Positions 46,961-57,300 of a stretch of DNA of 64,000 bases are shown here, piece by piece; position 1 is the first letter of the stretch, and every line of letters starts with the position of its first letter. This stretch comes from Lactuca virosa (lineage: Eukaryota > Streptophyta > Magnoliopsida > Asterales > Asteraceae): assembly GCA_928212115.1 (NCBI GenBank), contig CAKMRJ010005634.1, positions 123,757,797-123,821,796 of the forward strand, written 5' to 3'. The position numbers and the translations under genes were made by a program. The notes under the pieces are model-generated. The model was given only the letters and a program-made list of their open reading frames with translations. It did not search any database and had not been told where the DNA came from.

Positions 46961-47584
46961 CTACCGGCGACGGGTATCCCTGGGACGAACCCTTAGGTCT
47001 GCCAGTTGATGTACAACTTCCTGCAAATGTCGTTCATGCGCTCTCTGACGCACTCGGAGTTCCATGACTTCGGTTCGGGATGCAGCTAGTTGCTGCTGCA
47101 GAGTCTTATTGGTCCTCCCAGTCCTATCCACCGTCTCTTCGAGTTGACGAATACGGACTGTGTTAAGGCTAGAGTTGGCATCAATTTCTACTACTCGCTC
47201 GATGGCCGCATGACCTTGCTCGACGTTCCTAGCAATCCTTCGGACCATGATGGGCAGGACTCGGTCAGCTGATCCTCCCTCGCTTATATTGTAAAAGCTT
47301 CGGTCTCTGTTGAAGGGTAAGGGCTGACCCTGCTCATCACTCCATTGGTTCAAGGTTGTTGCCCACATGGGAGTGGGACCTTGAAATGCCGGACGGGGGT
47401 TGGGGTTTGGAGCTACTGGGGGTAGGTTGTTGACTTCTGGTTCGGAGTCGGAGCCATCTGAAAAGCCTTCTGTGAGGTGATCATCCAAAGGGATTGGGTG
47501 ATCATCTTCCGGCTCATCATCAAGCCATCCTCCAATGCCTTGGTTTGGATAGTACGGATTGCCAGGGAGATGAAAGCCAGCCAT
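46961..47584 (-). CDS. Gypsy-B additional ORF upstream of gag, unknown function
   Basis: 207 codons from ATG at 47584, lying on the sense strand between the primer-binding site and gag. I recognise no known domain. The N-terminal part is acidic (GGWLDDEPEDDHPIPLDDH, DGSDSEPEVNN) and Pro-rich. The middle has FYNISEGGSADRVLPIMVRR. The C-terminal third (about residues 125-200) is rich in Leu, Glu, Arg and Gln with heptad-like spacing (RIRQLEETVDRTGRTNKTL, RQRAHERHLQEVVHQLADL) and predicts a coiled coil. It ends in basic RDTRRR. A homologue sits at the same place in Gypsy-C (51640-52284). This is not a standard gag-pol component. A structural or RNA/chromatin-binding accessory role is possible but only a guess. 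Confidence 0.72.
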   Translation of the reverse strand: MAGFHLPGNPYYPNQGIGGWLDDEPEDDHPIPLDDHLTEGFSDGSDSEPEVNNLPPVAPNPNPRPAFQGPTPMWATTLNQWSDEQGQPLPFNRDRSFYNISEGGSADRVLPIMVRRIARNVEQGHAAIERVVEIDANSSLNTVRIRQLEETVDRTGRTNKTLQQQLAASRTEVMELRVRQRAHERHLQEVVHQLADLRVRPRDTRRR

Positions 47585-48268
47585 GCTATCTGCGCGAGAA
47601 TGGGGAAAGAATAGTTAATAGACGTACTACTCTAAGATACTTATAAGATGATCGTTATTATTTGATTAAATACTTGCATAATGCATACCAATTACATGCA
47701 ACCGAAACAGGATAGACCTTCGAATAAGTGACCCTAACTCTAAATCCACAACCAAACAAGGAACAGGAAGTAAAGCAAAGATCACAGATTCTAAGTCTAT
47801 AGCGCCTTAGTCACATGTAACCTTGGTGTACCCACTTGGCAACTATTTTCCTACTAGTAACGACCTTTTTAGTTCTCACATATGTAATTCATAGTAATGC
47901 AGAATACTCCTATAGTATTCTTGTTCTAATGCTCTTGTAGTAGTGTGGGTAAGTTTTTAGACTTGTTGTAACACCACAATCATTCTTAGGCACATGCTAG
48001 TCACTCCTCAGAAAATATAGTTGATCAGGCTATATCCCCTTAGGTTTGACCATATGTCTCTAAGCCTAATTGTGGTGTTCAACAATCGTAATACTTTTGT
48101 TTTGTTCTAGTATGATACTGACACAGGTATGGGTAAATGTATATATATACTTAGTTAAATATTTTATTATTTAAAAGTATATTTTCTTGGTCAGAGTGTT
48201 TTAATCCCGATGTGTTTATAGTTCGTATATCTTTTATGGGTTGATACACTTGATTCACTATAAACAAT
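47585..48268 (-). other. Gypsy-B 5' leader
   Basis: Non-coding, between primer-binding site and the additional ORF. It holds another copy of the conserved motif (47745-47763), which otherwise occurs in LTRs. Confidence 0.7.
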
Positions 48269-48281
48269 GCTCTGATACCAA
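48269..48281 (-). promoter_or_regulatory. Gypsy-B primer-binding site (initiator Met tRNA)
   Basis: The minus strand reads TTGGTATCAGAGC followed by ATTGTTTATAG, two bases after the LTR end. Gypsy-C has the same downstream sequence. Confidence 0.93.
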
Positions 48282-48283
48282 TC

Positions 48284-51161
48284 TGTCACACCCCAAAACC
48301 GGAACGGCGGAATACGTTCTGGGGTGGAGGACGTCATGTACAGTATCATAACAATGCATAATAGTAAAGACAAGCAACAACATCCATTGCATTAATATAA
48401 TAATTGTAATACAAGCGTGTTCTGTATAGTTTGTAAGACACCAAAAGTATAATCAAAATAAAAGATGAGTCTTGTATGTGCTCCATCTTCTCAAAAGCTT
48501 CATCTGTACCTGTCTATTGATGACCTGAGAATACAAGTTATTTTGAAAGAGTTTATCAGCATAAAGCTGGTGAGTTCATAAGTATTTAGTGTCATTGCTT
48601 GTATAAAAATGTTTACAACAATGTAGTATAATAGTTGATATCAATGGTTGACAATAGTATACTCCCTAGAAAATCCTATATTTTCTAGTAAAAGTAGTCT
48701 TCTACCAAGACCCGTTTGTTTGCATGTTTGATCCTTTGAAAAAGGTAAAAGTTTTCCCCAGTGAAACTATCAGTAAGAAAATATAGTTTTTGACTTTATT
48801 CATGTAAAGTAATTGGGAAAATAAGGTTTTACCCCAGCAGTGGCACTGCCGGCTAAATGAAATAAAATGCAGACTCTAGGTAGTATTAAATGTACAATAC
48901 ACCTCGGGGAGCCTGTTTGGCCTTTAATTCTTAATGTGTAATTAAAGGTTTGAATGTGAACTCGTATGTAACCATGCTGATTGATGATCGAATAACTGAT
49001 GACCCTCCGAGTCATATGTAGTGATATGACATTTTGTCACCTCTTGGCCTTTCGGCTGGGACTGTAGCTAGCAGTCGGGATGTGGGGGTGTCTGTCCCGT
49101 ATAGATCTATACACACAATTCCCGCTCTCCCTCCAGGAGACTCTGGTTACACGGTGATACCACTGTGAAGTGTCGTATCGAGAAGTAGTATGTCACATTC
49201 TAATTATAGTATATTCTCTTGTGTATTGTATAATGTATTTTCTGGTATAATGTATAGAGTGTTCCCTTGCATATTATATAGTATTCTCTTTGTATAGTAT
49301 TTAGCATGTATTGACTCATAACTGTACTGACTCTGGTAGGTGTCATTGTAATAGTAGTAATGAGTAATAATCCTTAACTATACCTATTATAGTTAAATAG
49401 TAATGTTGATTGCATGCCTTTGATACACAAAGTTACTGAACTGAAGAGAAGACTTTTATATCCCACACAAATATATATGATATATAACTAAGAATTCAAC
49501 GACAATCGGACAAATAACAGAATACCCTAAGTCCACAACCAAACAAGGAACAGGAAATAAGGTGAGCTATCAGTCCTAAGTCCTTCAAGTCTTACTTATA
49601 TAAATATATTAGTATAGAGATGGGTTTGAAAATAAAGCAAGTTTAAAAGAGTTTGAAAACAGTTTTGGCATTTAAAGAGTTTGATAAAAGGTTTGAAACA
49701 CTTGAAAATCCAAAGTTTGATGTAATTTGAAAGCAGTAGCAAATCTTGTAGTCTGTTCTAGTTATTAGTCACATGTGATTGATACAATAACTATAACAGT
49801 TCAACTTGTATTCCCCCCCCCCCATAAAAGCATTTAAAATCATTTAAAAGGTCGATTTAGGGGTATGAACTCACCTGCAGTGAGTGGAGTGGATGGAAGT
49901 GCCGGGTAGGATGCTAGGTGTCAAGTGAGGACTTGAACACACACACTGATACTATGTAACATGTAGTGATACATAAATGTATCTAATTAGTTATTTAATA
50001 ACTAAATAATCAAGTAAAGACACTCTAATACATGGCAACACTTAGTTTCAAGTGGTAGGAGTGCTAAAGGGTTGTATCTAAGGAGAGTATGGCCTCACAT
50101 TGGAGTTTACTCCTCAAATGGTAACCCTATATGTGTTTACGGTTTTTGGACCATTTCCCCCATGAGTTTACGGCCGTAAACTCATGGTAATGGTGCATTT
50201 GTGTGTTTTAAGGCCTTATACCTCACAAAGAAGTGTTCTAGGTTTGCATCAAAGGCTTGGGAAGTTATTAGGGCTCGAAATGGCTCACTTTTGGAGTTTA
50301 CGGTCCTTGGACCACCCTTGAGAGTTTACGGTCGTAAACACTTGGGTTTACGGTCGTAAACCCATGAGTTTACGGCCGTAAACTCATGGTTACTCCAACC
50401 TTTTCGTGTTTTTGTGTTTCTAGTTCATGCATCCAAGGTTCTAGTCTTTTATCCAAGCTATAGAAGGTGTTATGGCATCTAAACACCACTTGGTGGTGTT
50501 TACGGTTCAAGGATATCCCTTGACCGTAAACACATATGATCTTCGGGATTTTGATGTTCTTTCCATGGATTAGCAAGTATACTAAGGAAATAACTAGTTA
50601 GGGGGAGTATACTTACTTATATGAAGCTTGTAAGAGTGTTTAGGGCCCAAGAACACTAGTGTGTGTTCTTGGTGTTCTTGGTGTTTTGAAGAACACTTGA
50701 AGATCTAAGTAAAAATGAAGAATCCATGGATGAAATGATGTATAAACACTAGATTAAGTGTTGTATGAACGAATCTAGGAAGGAAACACTTACATTTTGG
50801 CGGATTTGAAGAAATGAACTTATGATACTTGAGAGAAAAAGTTGGTGTTCTTGAGGTGGGAAGTGTAAAATGAGGGAATTAGTGGGTAAAATCATGCTAT
50901 ATGCATGAGTTCTTGGGAAAATGGTGTTTACGGCCCAAACTCCTCTTGTTTGGCCGTAAACACCTAGTTAAGGTGTTGTTGTTTTTGTTTGTTACACATC
51001 ACTCATAACGACACTTCCTTTTATTTATTCGTTTGACGAATTTAAAAATAAAACACCCAAACGGACTAAAAACCGGCCAAAATGTACTGGAATGTATTTG
51101 ACTAATTATTTGAAGTGTTTAACTGTAGAGATTATACAAATGAAAATTTCGGGTTGTCACA
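48284..51161 (-). repeat. Gypsy-B 5' LTR, full length (2878 bp)
   Basis: It starts TGTCACACCCCAAAACC (plus) and ends GGGTTGTCACA. It contains poly-C (49814-49825), the conserved motif (49532-49550) and exact palindromes at 50164-50183 and 50366-50385. It is about 45 bp longer than the partner around 50338-50383, through extra palindrome copies. The frame at 48800-49015 differs from its twin at 39683-39898 by three residues in 71; it is a shared LTR frame, not a gene. Confidence 0.92.
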
Positions 51162-51166
51162 TGATA
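51162..51166 (+). repeat. Last five bases of Gypsy-C 5' LTR
   Basis: TGATA, followed by GATTGGTATTAGAGC. The 3' LTR of Gypsy-C ends GTGTGACA, so TGATA is probably the mutated TGACA end of the LTR left on the right of Gypsy-B. Confidence 0.6.
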
Positions 51167-51169
51167 GAT

Positions 51170-51181
51170 TGGTATTAGAGC
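51170..51181 (+). promoter_or_regulatory. Gypsy-C primer-binding site
   Basis: TGGTATTAGAGC, one transition away from TGGTATCAGAGC, followed by ATTGTTTATAG as in Gypsy-B. Confidence 0.88.
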
Positions 51182-51639
51182 ATTGTTTATAGTGAACTAA
51201 GTATATCAAACCATAAAAAGATATACAACTATAAATTCTATGGAGCTGAAGTGCTCTGACTAAAAGTATACTTTTAAAAATTAAGTATCTTTATAAAAAG
51301 TATACTAACATACATGCATACATACTAGATCAGTATTATAGCTAGAACAAAACAAAAGTATTATGATTGTTGAACAGCACGAGTAGACCTTGGGATATAT
51401 ATAATCATGTCTGGGAAATTTATAGACTGATCAACTATATCTATTGGAGGGATGATTAGCATATGCCTAGGAATGGTCGTGGTGTTGTAACAAGACCAAA
51501 AACTTACCAAACACTACTACAATTAAGCACTAGAACTTAACATAAATTTAAATACTATAGGATTATTTATAGCACGATAACACCATCTATAGAATTATTA
51601 CTATCTCTTACACCCCTATTCTCGCGTAGATAGAATGGT
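51182..51639 (+). other. Gypsy-C 5' leader
   Basis: Non-coding. It aligns with the Gypsy-B leader near the primer site (GTGAACTAAGTATATCAAACC). No further signal. Confidence 0.65.
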
Positions 51640-52284
51640 TTTTATTTTATCTACTAGGAGACCCGTACTTTCCTAATCAAGGAAACGGTGGTTGGATTGA
51701 AGATGAACCAGAGGACGACCCTGTAGCTCCATTAGAAGAGGACTTCGAAGAGGAGGATGAAGAGGATATTCAAGAAGACTCTAACTCGGAGCCAGAAGTC
51801 TATGATCCACCTCAAGTTGCCCAACACCCCAATCCCCTTCAGGAATTCCAAGGCCCGACACGTCAGTGGGTAATGAACTTAGAGTGGTGGAGTCGTGAGC
51901 AAGGTCAACAAATTCCATGTAATGGGGACCAAAGCTTCTACAACCTTAATGGGGGAGGCTCAGCAAACAGAGCCCTCCCTGCATTAGTACGTCGAGTTGC
52001 TCGTAACGTCGAAGAAGAAAGAGAAGCCGTCCACCGAGTTTTGGAGGTTGGTGCTACCACGGTAGTCAACACGGGGTCGCCTCCGCCACCTGAGCGAAGA
52101 CCAGGAGTTAACAAGGACTCATACTGATGCACTACATGGGGAATTGGCTACCAACCGATCCGAAGTTAGAGAACTTCGGCAGCGCCAAGTAGCATTGGAA
52201 AGGCGTGTGTGGGAAACAGAACACCAGTTGGTTGAATCCAGGGAAGAATTTAGTACAAAGCAGAACCACACTCTTCGCGAGTAG
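51640..52284 (+). pseudogene. Gypsy-C additional ORF upstream of gag (homologue of the Gypsy-B ORF)
   Basis: The reading runs GDPYFPNQGNGGWIEDEPEDD, DSNSEPEVYDPPQVAQHPNP, LEWWSREQGQQIPCNGDQSF, YNLNGGGSANRALPALVRRV, ARNVEEEREAVHRVLEVGA in one frame to about 52065. Then by a one-base shift it runs RHLSEDQELTRTHTDALHGE, ELRQRQVALERRVWETEHQL to a stop at 52284. The first codons are also disturbed (a TAG just before GDPYFP). Across its length it parallels the 207-residue protein of Gypsy-B, including the acidic N terminus and the Leu/Glu/Arg-rich coiled-coil end. Position between primer site and gag is the same. No domain recognised. Confidence 0.75.
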
Positions 52285-52690
52285 GGCATACCCTACTCAC
52301 ACTTTTGGATATAGATTAGGTCTACTTTTAGACTCTAGTATTATGTTTCGTGTCTATAGTTAGACCTCAAAATTTCAATTTCAATAGGTCCTAATGCTGT
52401 CAAAGTTTTCCCGATAAGTTGGTATGTCGTAGACCTACTTCAAGGTCAAATTTTCCGAACTCTATACATCTAATATACCAATGAAATTGACATGCATTCT
52501 ATTTTCTTTGGAAAGATTACTATTAAATTCTTGAGGTTACTTTGCAGATTACTACTTATGTTAGGACTCTATTTAAAACTCCTCATGGAATACGTATTGA
52601 ACCAGTGTGAATTTGGTTCAAAGTATCTTGATTTATTATCACTATTGAATTCTTACCATCATATCATCTTTATAAATGTTATAGCTAAAA
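52285..52690 (+). other. Gypsy-C spacer between additional ORF and gag
   Basis: Non-coding; the short frame at 52492-52737 overlaps the gag start in a different frame and has no family resemblance. Confidence 0.6.
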
Positions 52691-53967
52691 GATGCTGCCA
52701 CGGAAATCAATTAGGCGCAACAACAATCCTCCCATAACTCCAACTCTGCCGCCGCCGCCTCCATTCGATCCTGTAGTTTTCCAAAGCTGCAGTATCTGTG
52801 GCTGGGACAGCAGTCCTGACCTAAATCAACGCTAGTGGCACCAGTGGAGTTGGAACCGGTACCAACTCACATCATGGTGATACCCATGGACACCCTATGG
52901 AGTGTTCATAGAAGGACTTCACAAACTGCAAACCTAGGACCATTAATAGGAGTGGAGGAATCATTGCACTATCACAATGGTTCGAGAAAACGGAGTCTAT
53001 CATCGAGATCTGCTCCTGCCTTCAAGGAAGCAAAGTAAAATTTGTTGTCTTCACCTTCTTTGACAGGGCCCTCATATGGTGGAATAGCCATGTCAAGTCA
53101 CTTACACTCACAGTGGCTAACTCAATGGGATGGGAGACACTGAAAGATATGATGATGGGGGAGTACTGCCCGAGGGGCGAAGTACAAAAACTAGAACATG
53201 AACTTTGGGGCCTTACTATGAAAGGCTCTGACATAGTAGCTTACACTACTAGGTTTAGTGATCTAGCGGCTCTATGTTCGGGGATGATCCCCACGGAAAG
53301 CAAGAAGATTGAGAGGTACATCTAGGGATTGTTACCTCCATTTCATGGGAACGTACTGTATTCAAACCCCTCTACATTTGACAGTGCCAAACGCTTGGCA
53401 CAAAGACTCATTGACCATGGAGTCCGTCCACAAGTATCAACCCCTGTCCCAGAACAAGCCAAAGCGATTGACAACAAGAGAGAGTTTAGGGACAAAAAGA
53501 AGAACCAATCAGCACAGAACCCCGCCAAGAAACATCAGATCGTGGCTGTTCATGCCGCAACAACACCTGCTGCCTCTGCACCGACAAAACAGTATGCTGG
53601 AAACCTGCCAAAGTGCAGCAAGTGCAATTTCCAATACAACGGACCCTGCCGGGAGATGCATTGTGCTAACTGCAAAAGGAAGGGGCACACTGCCCATTTC
53701 TGTAAGACACCGACTAGACCAATCACCCAGGTCCCTGGTATTGGAGTAGACCAGGCCTGCTACGGGTGCGGTGAAGTTGGACACTACAAGAGGAACTGTC
53801 CAAAAGCAGGGAATACTGGTGGAGTAGGGAGAGTTTTGGCAATAGGCCGTGAGGAAGCTGTGGCAGATCCCACGATGGCCACGAGTACGTTTCTCCTCAA
53901 TAACTCTTATGCATGCATACTCTTTGATAGTGGAGCGGAGAGGAGTTTCGTGATCAAACAAGTTTAA
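52691..53967 (+). pseudogene. gag: Gypsy-C gag with two CCHC knuckles and protease active site
   Basis: ATG at 52691 begins a Pro-rich N terminus whose frame is soon lost. The gag domain is readable in 53041-53325 (FVVFTFFDRALIWWNSHVKS-type residues, ANSMGWETLKDMMMGEYCPR, IVAYTTRFSDLAALC), broken by TAG at 53323. It continues in the same frame to 53967 with GNVLYSNPSTFDSAKRLAQR. The next blocks are CSKCNFQYNGPCREMHC, CANCKRKGHTAHFC and CYGCGEVGHYKRNC; the latter two are perfect CX2CX4HX4C knuckles. The end reaches the protease site CILFDSGAERSFV, with Asp-Ser-Gly intact, where a frameshift follows. Confidence 0.88.
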
Positions 53968-54043
53968 GCAATTACTCAAACAACAACCTCAAACACTAAC
54001 ATAAACATTTGTCGTAGAAATGGCTAACAGCAAGACTGAGAGC

Positions 54044-54087
<44 letters not shown>

Positions 54088-57000
54088 ATGCACCCTCACT
54101 TTAGGTAGCTATTCTTTCCAAATCGACCTTATACCGGTCTCAATAAAAAGTTTTGACGTTATCATCGGCATGGATTGGTTGAGTCCCCATCATGCACATA
54201 TCCTATGTTATGAGAAAGCCGTTCGCCTTAGCCTTCTGAGTGGAAAAACCTTTGTCGTCTATGGCGACAAACCAGGAACGAACCTTCGAATCATATCGTG
54301 CATCCAAGCCCGGAAGTACTTACAAAAGGAATACCATGCGTTCTTAGCACACGTGGTTGACAAAAACTCAGGAAGTGAAAGACATAAAGAGCATTCCTGA
54401 GGTTCGCGATTTTCCCCGACATCTTTCCCGAAGATCTTCCTGGAGTACCACCCGAACGCCAAGTCGAGTTCAGAATCGACTTGATTCCTGGAGCTACCCC
54501 TTGTAGCCAAATCCCCTTATCGTCTAGCACCAACAGAGATGTAGGAACTATCCATTTAACAGAACAAACTACTCAGCAAGGGATTTATCAGACCGAGCTT
54601 CTCACCCTAGGGAGCACCGGTCTTATTCGTGAATAAGAAGGATAGATTGTTCCGTATGTGCATCGATTACCGCGAGCTAAACAAACTGACCATTAAGAAC
54701 CGATACCCTCTATCGTGGATAGACGACTTGTTCGACCAACTTCAGGGAGCGAACTACTTTTCAAAGATTGACTTAAGATCCGGGTATCACCAGTTACGAG
54801 TTTTAGAGGAAGATGTTCCCAAAACAGCCTTTTGAACTCGTTATGGTCACTACGAGTTTGTAGTGATGCCTTTCGGATTAACCAATGCACCAGCAGTGTT
54901 TATGGATTTAATGAATAGGGTGTGTCGTCCTTACTTAGATAAGTTCGTGATAGTATTCATTGATGATATACTTATCTACTCTCGCAGTAAGGAGGAACAT
55001 AGTCAGCATGTACGACAGATCTTGGAAACACTACGAGCAGAAAAACTTTATGCGAAGTTCTCGAAGTATGAATTTTGGATTCAGAGAGTCGAATGCCTGT
55101 GTCACGTAGTTAGTGACGAAGGAATTCATGTGGACCCTACAAAAATTAAGGCAATCGAGAACTGGTCAGCACCAAGAACGCCTACGGAAATCCGCTAATT
55201 CGTTGGCCTCGCTGGCTACTATCGCAGGTTCATACAGAACTTCTTAAAGATCACGAAGCCACTCACCACCTTGACCCAGAAAGGTGTGACCTTTGACTGG
55301 GAAGAGAAACAAGAAAAGGCGTTCCAAACGCTTAAGCAAGCCTTATGTAGTGCACCGATATTATCCCTCCCACAAGGGATAGAAGATTTCATAGTATATT
55401 GCGATGCATCCAACCAAGGGATTGGTTGTGTTCTTATTCAACGGGGAATGGTCATCGCATATGCCTCAAGACAGCTTAAGACACACGAAGTCAACTACAC
55501 TACACATGATTTTGAGCTCGGAGCAGTAGTATTTGCTATAAGAACTGGAGACACTACCTGTATGGTACGAAGAGCACTATCTTTACAGACCACAAAAGTC
55601 TTCAACATATATTCGACCAGAAGGAGCTCAACATGAGATAGTGATGGGGGGTCGAGCTACTAAATTACTACGAATGCGAAATTTGTTATCATCCCGGTAA
55701 AGCCAATGTAGTAGCTGATGCACTTAGTCGGAAGGAGTACTCAGGTCGTAGAGTCAAAGCATTGACTATGACAATCCATTCACATCTGTCCACACAAATC
55801 AAAGAGGCTCAATAGGAAGCCTTGAAATCAGAAAATGTGGCAGGTGAATCCTTAAGAGGGATGGATAAGAACTTAGAAGTCAAGGATGATGGAGTCTGTT
55901 ATCTTGTGAATCGGATCTGGACACCGAAGTTCGGTGGGTTCAGAGACGTTATCATGAACGAAGCCCACAATACTCGATACTCCGTCCATCCAGGTTCAAA
56001 CAAGATGTATCTGGACCTCAAGAAGTTATATTGGTGGCCGAACATGAAAGCAGATATTGCTATCTTCATGGGCAAGTGTCTTACTTGCGCCAATGTTAAG
56101 GTAGAATACCAAAAGCCCTCGGGTTTACTACAACAACTAGAGATACCTGAGTGGACATGGGAGCAGATTACAATATATTTCATAACCAAGTTACCCAAGA
56201 AAGCGGGTGGTCTCAATACCATTTGGGTGATTGTGGACAAGTTAACCAAATCCGCACACTTCCTACCAATTAAAGAAACCGACAAGATGGAGAAACTGAC
56301 CAGAACATACATTAGAGAGATCGTACGACTGCATGGTGTGTCTATATCTATTATATCTGATAGAGACATCAGATTCACCTCACGGTTCTGGCAGTCACTA
56401 CAAAAATACCTGGGAACTAGGTTGGACATGAGTACAACCTACCATGCACAAACCGACGGGAAAAATGAGAGAACGATTCAAACATTAGAAGACATGCTGA
56501 GAGCTTGTGTGATCGACTTTGGTAAAGCGTGGGATATCCATTTGCCATTGGTTGAGTTTTCATACAACAACAGCTACCATACCAGTATCAAAGTTGCTCC
56601 ATTTGAAGCCTTCTATGGCCGGAAGTGCAGATCCCCTCTGTGCTGGGCTGAAGTGGGTGACACGCAGCTAGCTAAAGGACAAGTTCCTGACAGCACTCTC
56701 ACTCGTCCCGAAATCATCAGAGAGATGACTGAAAAGATTGTTCATATTCGTGAATGATTGAAAGCCTCTAGGGACAGACAGAAGAGCTATGCAGAGAAAA
56801 GACAAAAACCCATGGAATTTCAGGTTGGTGACTGCGTGCTATTGAAGGTCTCACCCTGGAAGGGCATGATACGCTTCGGAAAGCATCACAAACTGAATCC
56901 AAGGTACATTAGGCCTTTCGAGATTATCGTTAGAATCGGCCCAATAGCTTACAAACTCAAACTACCCCAAGAGCTTAGCAACATACACCTTACTTCCACG

Positions 57001-57240
57001 TGTCTAACCTAAAGAAGTGTCTTTCTGATGAGACACTTGTGATCCCACTCGATGAAATCGAGATCAATGAGAGCCTCAACTTCATGGAAGAACCAGTAGA
57101 AATCATGGATAGAGAAGTTAAGAAAACCAAACAAAGTCGTATACCCATAGTAAAGGTTAGCTGGAATGCCAAGCGGGGACCTGAATTCACTTCGGAGTAG
57201 GAAGATCAAATGAAACAAAAGTACCCGCACCTTTTTCCCT
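53968..57240 (+). pseudogene. pol: Gypsy-C pol: protease to chromodomain
   Basis: Protease continues at 54020-54400 with an AT repeat in frame, then [45 protein letters not shown], a TGA at 54834, [19 protein letters not shown] box near 54960, a TAA at 55197. RNase [21 protein letters not shown] near 55390. Integrase: zinc domain [20 protein letters not shown] and CLTCANVKV; core [10 protein letters not shown] (first Asp lost), [11 protein letters not shown] and [15 protein letters not shown] (second Asp and Glu kept), a TGA at 56756. Tail [17 protein letters not shown] with a stop at 57198. Several stops could come from CGA or CAA by C to T change. Confidence 0.9.
54048..54086. repeat. (TA)n microsatellite within Gypsy-C protease
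   Basis: About eighteen TA units read as alternating Tyr-Ile. Gypsy-B has only NEIYIGCTL here. Confidence 0.92.
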
Positions 57241-57287
57241 AGTCCATGTGTATTGCTTTAGACTTAATTTCGGGACGAAATTCCCTT

Positions 57288-57300
57288 TAACGGGGGATGA
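57288..57300 (+). promoter_or_regulatory. Gypsy-C polypurine tract
   Basis: AACGGGGGATGA directly before TGTGACAACCC. Confidence 0.88.

Larger units (their letters stand above)
39616..51161 (-). mobile_element. Gypsy-B: Ty3/Gypsy chromovirus-like element inserted at the end of Gypsy-C 5' LTR
   Basis: Minus-strand order: 5' LTR 51161-48284, primer-binding site, additional ORF 46961-47584, gag 46587 downward, protease, RT, RNase H, integrase, chromodomain tail ending 42059, polypurine tract 41991-42002 and 3' LTR 41990-39616. The 3' LTR lacks its last 449 bases. The LTRs are almost identical by eye with few substitutions, so this is among the youngest insertions. Pol is largely one open frame (812 codons), but gag and the gag-pol junction have frameshifts, and catalytic residues of protease and integrase are altered, so it cannot be autonomous. 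Confidence 0.93.
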
